The notes under the pieces are model-generated. The model was not told where the DNA came from. It did not search any database and saw only the letters and a program-made list of their open reading frames with translations. Positions 43,701 through 50,922 of a DNA stretch of 64,000 nucleotides are shown one piece after another. A program made the position numbers and the translations under genes. Origin of the DNA: Prevotella sp. P5-50 (GTDB lineage Bacteria > Bacteroidota > Bacteroidia > Bacteroidales > Bacteroidaceae); assembly GCF_002251295.1 (NCBI RefSeq), contig NZ_NPJA01000013.1:124001-188000 (forward strand), written 5' to 3'. Position 1 is the stretch's first letter. Every line of letters begins with the position of its first letter.

Positions 43701-45098
43701 AAGCACCTGATCGGGTTGTAAGGTAGTATGGAGCGATATATAGCCAAGGGCACTGTTGACTGTATATTCAGAACTATTGAGCAGACGGGCGGAAGAGAGT
43801 TTCTCGTAATCGCTACCGCCCGTAAACTGAGGCACTCCATCAAGCACCGTCGTCGTTTGTTCCGACTGACGTGCTGCGACATAGTCGGTGGTCATGGCTT
43901 GATATTCGCCATTGGCGGTATTGGCAGGAACAGAAGAAACGGTTCCGCCACTACCCCAGCGCGTCGAACGACTCTCACCAAGATCGGCAAGGGCTATGAT
44001 ATTGCGAGTATTGGCGGTAGTCCCCGTCTTGTTGGTCACCCACACCTCCACTCTTGTAATCTGGATGCCTGTAGTGAGATTGGGCAACTGTTGCATGGCG
44101 GCATCATAGCGTTCACGAAAATACTGGGCAAGGAAGAAGTGACGATTCTCTTCATAATCTGCCACATTGATTTCAAAAGGTGTCAGCTGTACGCCTCCCT
44201 TTGATGAGACACTGGTGGTTGATGATTTCTTCTGCGAAAAGACGGTCTGCAGTTTCAACCGTCCAAACTGCATATCAGTACGTACGCCGAAGAGGCTCGA
44301 TGCACCCTTGATCAGTGAGTTTTGCGAAGGGAAGGTGATATTGCCTGCCTCAATGAGTTTGATGATCTCATCTTCCTTTCCCTCATAACGCAACTTGATA
44401 TTCTTGGTATCGAAGTCGAAAGTGGCATCGGTGTTGTAGTTGAGGTTCATATTCAACTTATCACCTACCTTTCCCGTCACATTGAGATTTATCTTCTCGT
44501 CAAAGTCTATGGATTTTGTTCGGCGATTGCGTACTGGCAACGACGGATTGTCGATATTCTTGATATTGCCACCCAGTTTCAGTTCTGCCGTTCCCATCAT
44601 CTTGATGCGCACACCACCGGGACCAAATATCTTGTCGGCTGGACCGAGATCAAAATGCATGTCGGCAAAATCAAACTTGTTCTTCCCCTTGGTTGCCACA
44701 TTTTCGGCATTCTTCTGGCGAAAGAAGGTGCCCATCCTTCGTTTGAGCGACCACTGTCCATACTCATCAGGGGACATCAGCAGGGGAGTAGTCAGATAGC
44801 GCCCTCCCATCTTCTGACCTACAACATAAGTATTGGCGGTGTCGTCATAGTCCACCTGGAGCGCAATATTACGCGGCATGCGAAGGTCAAGGGGGATGGT
44901 GTCGAGGTCGGCAACAGACCTGGGGGCGGTGCGCTGCGGAGTCCATCGGGGCTTTACCACACTATCGGCCACGCTGTCGGCAACAACGGGCAACGGCACC
45001 GTCGGTACTTCCAACGGTGCCTGCTTGTGCTGTTGAGCCATGGCAAAAGCACCAATGCTCAGCATCACCATGGCGATATGACCTACCCTAAACGCCAA
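37752..45098 (-). CDS. sprA: SprA, giant outer-membrane translocon of the type IX secretion system
   Basis: SprA is the very large beta-barrel through which type IX cargo crosses the outer membrane. The 2448-residue length fits the family (about 2400). Recognisable N-terminal motifs include MHFDLGPADKIFGPGGVRIK, GTAELKLGGN, NLNYNTDATFDFD and GNITFPSQNSLIKGA; the body is strand-rich to a terminal GLSLKVSLSR. No ATG lies upstream of the signal peptide core: the best start is a TTG (reading MAFRVGHIAMVML), since the first ATG (45071) would remove the positively charged n-region. It begins 16 bases after the ruvA stop, an order often seen in Bacteroidetes. Other type IX genes are not in the window. 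Confidence 0.96.
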   Translation of the reverse strand: MAFRVGHIAMVMLSIGAFAMAQQHKQAPLEVPTVPLPVVADSVADSVVKPRWTPQRTAPRSVADLDTIPLDLRMPRNIALQVDYDDTANTYVVGQKMGGRYLTTPLLMSPDEYGQWSLKRRMGTFFRQKNAENVATKGKNKFDFADMHFDLGPADKIFGPGGVRIKMMGTAELKLGGNIKNIDNPSLPVRNRRTKSIDFDEKINLNVTGKVGDKLNMNLNYNTDATFDFDTKNIKLRYEGKEDEIIKLIEAGNITFPSQNSLIKGASSLFGVRTDMQFGRLKLQTVFSQKKSSTTSVSSKGGVQLTPFEINVADYEENRHFFLAQYFRERYDAAMQQLPNLTTGIQITRVEVWVTNKTGTTANTRNIIALADLGESRSTRWGSGGTVSSVPANTANGEYQAMTTDYVAARQSEQTTTVLDGVPQFTGGSDYEKLSSARLLNSSEYTVNSALGYISLHTTLQPDQVLAVAFEYTSGGRVYQVGEFASDHTNTSEAIFVKSLKNTSNHPMQPNWRLMMKNVYYLASQVERTKFRLDIKYQSDTTGVWLNYIPVQQVKDTPLLRVLGCDRLDNNNRPNSNGYFDYVEDYTVGDGRVFLPAVEPFGQTLRRYLTSHGVSADEAERYVFAELYDTTRTAARQMAEKNKYMLVGQYRGTSANVISLGAYNVPQGSVVVTAGGVVLTEGSDYSVDYAVGEVTILNQSIIDAGTNVNVSLESDTDYGMQRKTMLGLNWQYDVSKALQLGGTLQYLTEQPLTSKVTMGSEPLRNMLWGLNINWRQESQWLTNMLNRLPFLHCTKPSQLSFTGEFAQLLAGQAGGTQSHASYIDDFENAKNGIDVSDPKAWVMSSVPSMFPEHADRDSVTSGFNRALLAWYNIDPIFTYRSSSLTPSHIKSDLQQLSNHYVRSVYVSELYPNRQQSTYSGVTATLPILDLAYYPEERGAYNLTTDLTADGHLRNPQQRWGGMMRRLDTNDFETANIEYVEFWLLDPFIYADRDGGAADYGGDLYINLGEVSEDVLRDGKKFSESNMPVDGQGSFIRTAWGKVPQQPTETYAFATTAGARLKQDVGLNGLTDEEERSQPAYVRFLEGVQVNDSVRAAIHADPANDNYHYYRGRDYDERKTSILERYKRINMPQGNSPDSDSQTEGYDTSYKTTPDVEDINQDYTLNEYERYYQYRVSIRPEDMRLGYNHITDIRETTVPLRNGTSETVRWYQFRIPLSQYDQRVGNINDFTSIRFMRMFLTQFRRPVVLRFGSLDLVRGEWRIYQQPLTNGATTGTIEVSAVNIEENNDKRPVNYVLPPGISRVTDPSQPQLVEDNEQAMNLVVRNLAPAESKAVYKNTMLDLRRYRNLQMFVHANHLIDDATDLQHGDLAVFVRLGSDYKNNYYEYEIPLTLTPDRNDYNKYSIDDRRAVWPEANMLDVNLSAFTRLKRQRNKSRAQGGAVFTQIYSEPDASHTGCTVSILGNPSLGEVRTLMIGVRNKSGTQKSGEVWVNELRLRDFNDNGGWAVSGAMNMQLSDVGTVNVSGRMMTSGFGGLEESVLQRSTDDYKTYSVTASIELGRFFPDKAKVSAPLYYSVTKEETRPKYNPLDTDLTLDEALDAAANKQERDSIERIAVTRTTNTNLSLSNVRVGIRSRKAPMPYDPANFSFSYSHSHRQTSGETTVYEKEDQWRGAFNYVYEPVVKPWVPFRKIKGRSQWAQYPRQLGVNWLPQSISFNTEMLRNYYELQERDMESIGGQQLPLTFSQQFLWNREFAVRWDLTQRLHLDFQSATHAQIEEPYTPVNKDLYPEQYQAWKDSVWQSIRRFGEPLDYQQRFSATLQWPLSLLPVFDWVTGTAKYDAHYSWLRGTELDDGTSLGHTITTNRQVSLSATFNMETLYNHVPFLRRLNQQRAKWQTVGRQPTVRGRTAAKRPQPKSREERILPKNQGTWQREVRLSADTVTIVTHDKATRRLTVTARTRDGRTYPLRYKLLDRRQLRIDSRDTATILLSVAERPPLDRQWWYRSLQSATQVLMMVRSASLTYRDDYSLSVPGFLPTIGDVFGQRGGHLMAPGLAFAFGTVDDAYVSRALDRGWLLTADSIASPATANHTTDLQLRAVLEPLRGLRIDLHASRTHTRARTIQYMYSGMPTTLSGSFSMTTLSLKSALESTGSATGGYRSASFSRFCRSLEGYRQRAAAAYGSVPDAYHATVMIPAFLSAYTSSGGSGSFFPSLASMLPNWTVRYTGLSALSWVADHFKSITLSHAYRSIYAVGSYSATNAATLADYSVPTVSLNEAFSPLLGIDVSLHNDLSVKLEYRTTRIVSLSTTSVQINESRSNDWVLGMAYTISDFNLFGTAGNRRVSRAQRSQRQQPDSQKSVKTGVNHDLSLRLDLSLRRQASLSRDIATATSAANSGNTALRLSFVADYTLSRLLTLSAYYDRQTNTPLLSSASYPTTTHDFGLSLKVSLSR

Positions 45099-45114
45099 TC
45101 GCTTCTTGTTTTGT

Positions 45115-45717
45115 TTATTTGATTTGTTTTAATGCCAGTTTCACAACCTGCTCCACTGGCGCATCGGGCTGATCCTTCAATATCTGCACCACGACTTTCT
45201 GCGTAGGAGCAGGCGAGAATCCCAACATAGTAAGGGCTGCCACTGCTTCGTCTCTGACAGCAGTATCAACAGCGACAGCTACCGATCCGCCAGCAGGCAG
45301 TTCTTCGGCAATGCCCAAGGCTACTATCTTATCTTTCAGATCAACAATGATACGTTGGGCAGTTTTCAGTCCGATACCCTTGATGCTCTTGATAAGTCGC
45401 TCATCACCGGTGGAGATCGCAGCACACAATTCTGCCACACTCATCGATGACAGCACCATTCGGGCTGTATTTGCCCCCACACCGCTAACAGTAATAAGCA
45501 GTTGAAACATCTCGCGCTCCTTCTTACCTGAAAATCCATAGAGCACATAAGCATCTTCGCGGATAGCCTCATAGACATAGAGTTTCACGGTGTTCTTTCC
45601 CTGTATCGCACTATACGTGGTGAGCGATATGCTCATGGCATAGCCCACACCGGCAGCCTCAACAGTGGCTGAGGCAGGACTGAGCTCTGCCAGTTCGCCT
45701 TTAATATAATCTATCAT
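45115..45717 (-). CDS. ruvA: Holliday junction DNA helicase subunit RuvA
   Basis: RuvA binds four-way junctions and loads RuvB for branch migration. The 200-residue protein has the N-terminal OB domain ([28 protein letters not shown]), two helix-hairpin-helix motifs ([20 protein letters not shown] and [19 protein letters not shown]) and the small C-terminal RuvB-binding domain ([13 protein letters not shown]), separated by an acid-poor linker. Length is standard. It lies 16 bases ahead of sprA on the same strand and is divergent from ddh. Confidence 0.96.
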   Translation of the reverse strand: MIDYIKGELAELSPASATVEAAGVGYAMSISLTTYSAIQGKNTVKLYVYEAIREDAYVLYGFSGKKEREMFQLLITVSGVGANTARMVLSSMSVAELCAAISTGDERLIKSIKGIGLKTAQRIIVDLKDKIVALGIAEELPAGGSVAVAVDTAVRDEAVAALTMLGFSPAPTQKVVVQILKDQPDAPVEQVVKLALKQIK

Positions 45718-45867
45718 AACTTATAATTTTGTATTAATACAATAGTTATAACGCTTGTTGGTGACGATTTATTGTGTGAGACGCCCACAAATCTTCAAAT
45801 TGTCAGAATTGAAGGTCAGAGAAGAAAAATATTCCACCAAACTGTAACGATTCTCATGCAAAAAGTG

Positions 45868-45875
45868 TAATTTTG
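45868..45875 (+). promoter_or_regulatory. -7 box (TAATTTTG) of ddh
   Basis: TAnnTTTG match 42 bases before the ddh ATG. No convincing -33 TTTG at the expected distance. Confidence 0.5.
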
Positions 45876-45917
45876 CACACAGACAGACAATAAGACAACT
45901 CAAAACAAGATACAAAC

Positions 45918-46817
45918 ATGAAGAAAATTCGCGCTGCCGTAGTTGGTTACGGCAACATCGGCAAATACGCCGTAGAAGCTCTTGAAGCCGCTGAAGACTT
46001 CGAGATTGCAGGAATCGTCCGCAGAAACGGAGCAGACAACAAACCCGCAGAACTGGCTGCATACCCTGTGGTCAAGGATATCAAGGAACTGAAAGATGTA
46101 GATGTAGCCATTCTTGCCACTCCTACTCGATCATGTGAAGAACATGCCATGCAGATTCTGCCTCTGGGCATCAACACCGTCGATTCGTTTGATATACATA
46201 CCAATATCCGTGGTTATCGCGAAAGACTGATGGAGGTTAACAAGAAAACCGGTACCGTCAGTGTGATTGCTGCGGGATGGGATCCAGGATCTGACTCTAT
46301 CGTACGTACGCTCATGCAGAGCCTCGCACCAAAAGGTCTGACCTATACCAATTTCGGACCAGGAATGTCTATGGGACACTCTGTATGCGTTCGTTCGAAA
46401 GCGGGTGTAAAGAATGCACTCTCTATGACTATTCCTTTGGGCGAGGGCATACATCGCCGCATGGTATATGTAGAATTGGAAGACGGTGCCAAGCTTGATG
46501 AGGTGACAGCTGCCATCAAAGCCGATCCATACTTTGCCAACGATGAGACACACGTCTTTGCCGTTGAATCAGTGGATGCTGTTCGCGATATGGGTCATGG
46601 CGTACATCTTGTGCGCAAAGGTGTAAGTGGAAAGACTCAGAACCAGCGTTTTGAATTCGACATGAGCATCAACAACCCTGCGCTCACTGCTCAGGTATTG
46701 GTCAATGTGGCTCGTGCCTCCATGCGTCAGCAACCCGGTTGCTACACCATGGTTGAACTGCCGGTCATTGACATGCTGCCCGGTGAACGCGCAGACCTTA
46801 TCGAACATTTAGTATAA
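45918..46817 (+). CDS. ddh: meso-Diaminopimelate D-dehydrogenase
   Basis: The enzyme interconverts meso-diaminopimelate and L-2-amino-6-oxopimelate with NADPH, the one-step branch to DAP and lysine. The 299-residue protein shows the Rossmann start KIRAAVVGYGNIGKYAVEAL, the substrate-binding VDSFDIHTNI, the AAGWDPGSDSIVRTL loop and NFGPGMSMGHSVCV. Length agrees with the family (about 300-326). It is monocistronic, followed by a terminator and then a Fur-family gene. asd, which supplies the DAP pathway, lies far to the right in this window. Confidence 0.95.
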   Translation: MKKIRAAVVGYGNIGKYAVEALEAAEDFEIAGIVRRNGADNKPAELAAYPVVKDIKELKDVDVAILATPTRSCEEHAMQILPLGINTVDSFDIHTNIRGYRERLMEVNKKTGTVSVIAAGWDPGSDSIVRTLMQSLAPKGLTYTNFGPGMSMGHSVCVRSKAGVKNALSMTIPLGEGIHRRMVYVELEDGAKLDEVTAAIKADPYFANDETHVFAVESVDAVRDMGHGVHLVRKGVSGKTQNQRFEFDMSINNPALTAQVLVNVARASMRQQPGCYTMVELPVIDMLPGERADLIEHLV

Positions 46818-46824
46818 CTCTATA

Positions 46825-46887
46825 AACGGAAGCCTGAGTCACAGCTATTTTCATTGCAGCTGACAGCTTAGGCTTCCGTTATTCTTT
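46825..46887 (+). terminator. Terminator of ddh
   Basis: AACGGAAGCCT (46825-46835) pairs with AGGCTTCCGTT (46870-46880); inner arms containing CAGCT/AGCTG add pairing; a T-rich ATTCTTTATT follows. Confidence 0.8.
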
Positions 46888-46902
46888 ATTCATCACAACT
46901 GT

Positions 46903-47334
46903 ATGCACCACCTTGAAATCTCCGACGAACAGTCACTCGACAATGCCGGCATCCGTGTCACAGCCGTACGCTTGATGGTATGGCGCACCATACGCCATGG
47001 TTTCAGTGATGCTTTTAGTCTGGCAGATGTTGAAAAGGCCCTGCCTACAGTTGATCGCTCCACCCTGTTTCGCACACTCACCCTCTTTGCCAGTGTGCAT
47101 CTGCTCCATGATATTGACGATGGAACGGGCATGCAGAAATATTGCGTCTGCCATTTTGACGATACCCGACAGTGTGACGGCCATGTTCATCTGACTTGTC
47201 GCAAATGCAACCGCACCTATTGTCTGACAAGCATACGCATACCCCATGTTCCACTACCCGATGGCTTTGTAATGGAAGAGGCGGAATATATCGTAAAAGG
47301 CATCTGTGCCGAATGTGCTAAAGCGGGGAAATAA
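46903..47334 (+). CDS. Fur-family transcriptional regulator
   Basis: The 143-residue protein has the Fur winged helix (GIRVTAVRLMVWRTI ... DVEKALPTVDRSTLFRTLTLF) and the dimerisation domain with a His-rich strand (CDGHVHLTCRKC) and a second C-x2-C pair near the C-terminus (GICAECAKAG), which together form the structural zinc site. Which metal or peroxide it senses cannot be told from sequence; Zur or PerR types are possible. It lies 85 bases after ddh, past its terminator. Confidence 0.9.
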   Translation: MHHLEISDEQSLDNAGIRVTAVRLMVWRTIRHGFSDAFSLADVEKALPTVDRSTLFRTLTLFASVHLLHDIDDGTGMQKYCVCHFDDTRQCDGHVHLTCRKCNRTYCLTSIRIPHVPLPDGFVMEEAEYIVKGICAECAKAGK

Positions 47335-47397
47335 CATTTTTTACTATGCGGTGATCTGCCATTCACCAATTAGGAGCCGACATACCACACACCTATT

Positions 47398-47794
47398 CTG
47401 TATTTGAAGATAGAAGAGACCAACGTAAACGAACTATGCGAAAAGGCAATAGCAGGACACCGACACTATAGAGACTGACCGTCACCGCACTTTACAGGCC
47501 ATCAATGAAATGCTTGCCAACACTATTAAGAATACCACGAAGGGAAGTCTCCTTTTGGATTGTCGCAAGATAAAAAATGACCAAGGAACAGACAGTATCG
47601 CTTTCTGCGTCACCGATACAGGATGTGGTATTGCACCTAAACATCATAAGAAGTTGTTTGAAAGATTCGTCAAACTCGATTCTAACAAACAAGGTGCCGG
47701 ATTGGGACTATACATCTGCCTTACCATTGCTACCAAACTGGGCGGATCAATCACAAACAGCTACAACGTTAGAAGAACAACAATAAGAAAATAA
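47398..47794 (+). pseudogene. Relic of a sensor histidine kinase
   Basis: Two pieces of a kinase remain. The first (about 47398-47478) reads LYLKIEETNVNELCEKAI and stops at an in-frame TGA, the sequence expected just after the H-box helices. The second, in another frame from about 47474, begins TDRHRTLQAINEMLANTIKN (N-box) and continues to VTDTGCGI (G1), LFERFVKLDS (F-box) and GAGLGLYI (G2). About 40 residues between them are missing and the H-box with its histidine is lost, so the protein cannot signal. It ends 27 bases before the GH28 pectinase. An intact kinase or hybrid regulator probably once stood beside the enzyme gene. Confidence 0.8.
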
Positions 47795-47821
47795 ACACTA
47801 CTATAAACAAATAAAAAAAGT

Positions 47822-49246
47822 ATGAAAAAAACTATCACATCTATGCTGACTTTGTTGGCACTCTGCATGCCAGCACTATTGTCAGCGCAAGACTATCAGA
47901 AGTATTACAACCAGACTCCAGTCACGTTAACCCAACCACAACAGGTCAACATCCCCAGCCGAAGCATCACGCTGACAGAGGCAGGCGGAATAGGCGACGG
48001 TGTTACCCTCTGCACCAAAGCCATCCAGGATGCCATCGACAAGTTGGCACAACAAGGCGGTGGACACCTCATAGTACCAACAGGCGTTTGGCTGACTGGT
48101 CCTATCGAACTGAAAGACCACATCGATCTGCATTTGGAAAAGAATGCCATCATCTATTTCTCACCTGACAAAAGCATCTATCGCGATGCAGATACCAAAG
48201 CCCGGAGAGTATATCCATGCATCCGTGCCGAGAAACGTACTGACATTGCCATTACCGGAGAAGGTATCATTGACGGCAACGGTGCCCAATGGCGTCCCGT
48301 AAAGCGATCAAAAGTAAGCGATACAGAATGGAGCCAGTTTAAGAGTATGGGCGGACAGGAGATGAAAGATGGCACACTCTGGTATCCTTGGCAGATGCGC
48401 AACAGCTATCCTGACATTGCCAAATCGCCCGTAGCACAGGAGCAGATGCGCAACGACCTTGTGAGATTTGAAAAATGCAAAAGAGTTTTGTTCCAAGGCG
48501 TTACCTTCCAAAACTCGCCCAGATTCCACGTACATCCATGCTATTCTTCAGACATCATCATCGACGGCATCACCGTGCGTTGCCCTTGGAATGCACAGAA
48601 TGGCGACGGCATCGATCTCTCCGACTGTCAACGTGTGCTGGTTGTCAATTCCACAGTCAATGTGGGCGACGACGGTATCTGCCTGAAGAGCGGACGTCCC
48701 AAAGCTTCTGCTGTATCAGGATGTGAAGACATTCTGGTAGAGAACAACACAGTATATCACGCACATGGAGCCTTTGTACTGGGTAGTGAGACAGCAGCCG
48801 GTGTGCGTCGTGTAGTGGCACGCAACTGCCGTTTTGCCGGAACAGATACCGGTTTGCGTTTCAAGAGCGGTGTAGGCCGTGGCGGTGAGACCAGCCAACT
48901 CTACATCAGCAATATCGTCATGACAGACATCAAAGACGAAGCCGTTGTTTTCCAGTGCGACTATGTCAATCGGCCAGCAGGAGCATCCGATGCCAAAGCA
49001 TTGGCTCCAAAGGGTGATGAAGCACAATTTGTGCCCCATTTCCAAGATATCCATATCGACAATATCATCTGCCGTGGTGCAGAGACAGCCATCAAAGCCC
49101 ATGGTATAGAAGGCATGCAATGCGTACGCGATATCAATATCAGCAACTCCACCTTCGTCTATAGCAAAAAGGGAGAAGACATTGACACATCCAGTGCATC
49201 CGTAAAACTGACCAATGTGCGTCTGCTTAGCGATAAGAAACAATAA
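47822..49246 (+). CDS. Secreted GH28 polygalacturonase-type enzyme
   Basis: The enzyme would cleave galacturonan or rhamnogalacturonan in pectin. The 474-residue protein has a signal peptide (cleavage after LLSAQ) and the parallel beta-helix of family GH28: Asp262 and Asp265 in NGDGID, Asp283-Asp284 in GDDGICLKSG, His315 in HAHGAFVLGSE and Arg346/Lys348 in RFKSGVG. The GDD-G and H-G motifs with an extra N-terminal cap (GGIGDGVTLCTKAIQDAID) fit the exo-acting subtype, but specificity is not certain. It stands alone behind a decayed histidine kinase. It could feed the same pathway as the EIIC/KduI pair elsewhere in the window. Confidence 0.93.
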   Translation: MKKTITSMLTLLALCMPALLSAQDYQKYYNQTPVTLTQPQQVNIPSRSITLTEAGGIGDGVTLCTKAIQDAIDKLAQQGGGHLIVPTGVWLTGPIELKDHIDLHLEKNAIIYFSPDKSIYRDADTKARRVYPCIRAEKRTDIAITGEGIIDGNGAQWRPVKRSKVSDTEWSQFKSMGGQEMKDGTLWYPWQMRNSYPDIAKSPVAQEQMRNDLVRFEKCKRVLFQGVTFQNSPRFHVHPCYSSDIIIDGITVRCPWNAQNGDGIDLSDCQRVLVVNSTVNVGDDGICLKSGRPKASAVSGCEDILVENNTVYHAHGAFVLGSETAAGVRRVVARNCRFAGTDTGLRFKSGVGRGGETSQLYISNIVMTDIKDEAVVFQCDYVNRPAGASDAKALAPKGDEAQFVPHFQDIHIDNIICRGAETAIKAHGIEGMQCVRDINISNSTFVYSKKGEDIDTSSASVKLTNVRLLSDKKQ

Positions 49247-49313
49247 CATGGCATAAAACTCCAATGATTGATAGTAGATAAAAAACCTATCAGTTATCAT
49301 ACAAAACCAAAGG

Positions 49314-49350
49314 ATAATGGGCAGAAATTCAGTTCTGCCCATTATTATTT
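49314..49350 (+). terminator. Terminator of the GH28 gene
   Basis: ATAATGGGCAGAA (49314-49326) and TTCTGCCCATTAT (49333-49345) form a perfect 13-bp stem with a six-base loop followed by TATTT. Confidence 0.9.
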
Positions 49351-49436
49351 CATTCAAAATTGCTAAAATATCACAAAAACCAGCCACAGACCGCAAATAT
49401 CATTCGTTGCCATGCATCAGTTAGCACATTTTTTCG

Positions 49437-49444
49437 TAACTTTG
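49437..49444 (+). promoter_or_regulatory. -7 box (TAACTTTG) of purB
   Basis: Exact TAnnTTTG match 73 bases before the purB ATG. A tandem AATTGTAATTGTAAT stretch lies in the leader. The -33 element is not clear. Confidence 0.6.
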
Positions 49445-49517
49445 CAGCCTAATAGAGACAATATATTGTAATTGTAATTGTAATATAGCTATATAAACAA
49501 CTAAGCGTAACACACTA

Positions 49518-50864
49518 ATGAAATTAGACACATTGACCGCCATCTCGCCTATTGACGGACGTTACAGAAACAAAACAGAACAGTTGGCAGGATTTTTCTC
49601 AGAGTATGCACTCATCAAATACAGAGTGCGCGTAGAGATTGAATATTTCATCACACTCTGCGAGCTACCCTTGCCACAATTGGAGGATTTTGACCATAAC
49701 CTATTCGAAACACTCCGCAACATCTACCGCAATTTCTCAGAAGAGAATGCCGGACGCGTAAAGGAAATCGAGAAGACAACCAACCACGACGTGAAAGCTG
49801 TGGAGTATTTCATCAAGGAAGAGCTCGACAAGATTGGCAATTTCGACAAGTACAAGGAGTTTATCCATTTCGGACTGACTTCACAGGACATCAACAACAC
49901 CAGCGTTCCCCTCTCTATCAAGGAAGCACTCGAACAGGTGTATTATCCTATGGTAGAAGAGCTCATCGAACAGCTCAACGACTATGCCGAACAATGGAAA
50001 AACGTTCCTATGCTCGCCAAGACACACGGACAGCCCGCTTCTCCCACACGTTTGGGTAAAGAGGTTATGGTATATGTCTATCGCCTTGAAGAACAGTTGC
50101 GTGGATTGAAAGACACTCCCATTACCGCCAAATTCGGTGGTGCAACCGGTAATTACAACGCCCACCATGTGGCTTACCCACAATACGACTGGCGCGAATT
50201 CGGTAACAAGTTTGTGGCTGAGAAACTCGGATTAGAGCGTGAACAGTGGACCACTCAGATTTCTAACTACGACTGGATGGGCGCTATCTTTGATGCCATG
50301 CGCCGCATCAACACCATCATCATCGATCTCGATCGCGACTTCTGGATGTATATCTCTATGGAATACTTCAAGCAAAAGATCAAGGCTGGAGAGGTTGGTT
50401 CGAGCGCTATGCCTCATAAAGTGAACCCCATCGACTATGAAAATTCAGAAGGCAACCTCGGCATTGCCAATGCCATTCTGCAATTCTTAGCCCAGAAGTT
50501 GCCCGTCAGCCGCCTGCAGCGCGACCTGACCGACTCTACTGTATTGCGCAACGTCGGCGTGCCTATGGGACATGCTGTCATTGCCATACAAAGCACACTG
50601 AAAGGCTTACGCAAACTCATTCTCAACGAAGAGAAGATAGAGGCAGACCTCGACAACACATGGGCTGTGGTAGCAGAAGCCATCCAAACTATCCTGCGCC
50701 GCGAAGCATACCCCCACCCCTACGAGGCTCTGAAGGCATTGACTCGTACTAACCAGAAGATGACCCCAGAACTGATTCACGAATTCATTGCAGGTCTGGA
50801 TGTCAGCGATGAGGTAAAAGAGGAACTTATGGCTATTACACCAATGAATTATACAGGCATTTAA
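49518..50864 (+). CDS. purB: Adenylosuccinate lyase
   Basis: The enzyme catalyses two fumarate-releasing steps of purine synthesis: SAICAR to AICAR, and adenylosuccinate to AMP. The 448-residue protein is of the E. coli type. It begins MKLDTLTAISPIDGRYRNKT and carries HFGLTSQDINNT, KTHGQPASPTRLGKE and the superfamily signature GSSAMPHKVNPIDYEN. Length matches (about 456). It has its own promoter and lies 58 bases ahead of the pseudouridine synthase gene, with which it may be co-transcribed. Confidence 0.96.
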   Translation: MKLDTLTAISPIDGRYRNKTEQLAGFFSEYALIKYRVRVEIEYFITLCELPLPQLEDFDHNLFETLRNIYRNFSEENAGRVKEIEKTTNHDVKAVEYFIKEELDKIGNFDKYKEFIHFGLTSQDINNTSVPLSIKEALEQVYYPMVEELIEQLNDYAEQWKNVPMLAKTHGQPASPTRLGKEVMVYVYRLEEQLRGLKDTPITAKFGGATGNYNAHHVAYPQYDWREFGNKFVAEKLGLEREQWTTQISNYDWMGAIFDAMRRINTIIIDLDRDFWMYISMEYFKQKIKAGEVGSSAMPHKVNPIDYENSEGNLGIANAILQFLAQKLPVSRLQRDLTDSTVLRNVGVPMGHAVIAIQSTLKGLRKLILNEEKIEADLDNTWAVVAEAIQTILRREAYPHPYEALKALTRTNQKMTPELIHEFIAGLDVSDEVKEELMAITPMNYTGI

Positions 50865-50922
50865 AGTATTAACCCCCAAAGAGGAACCGTGAGGTTCCCG
50901 AAAAAGAAAGGAAACAACAATT

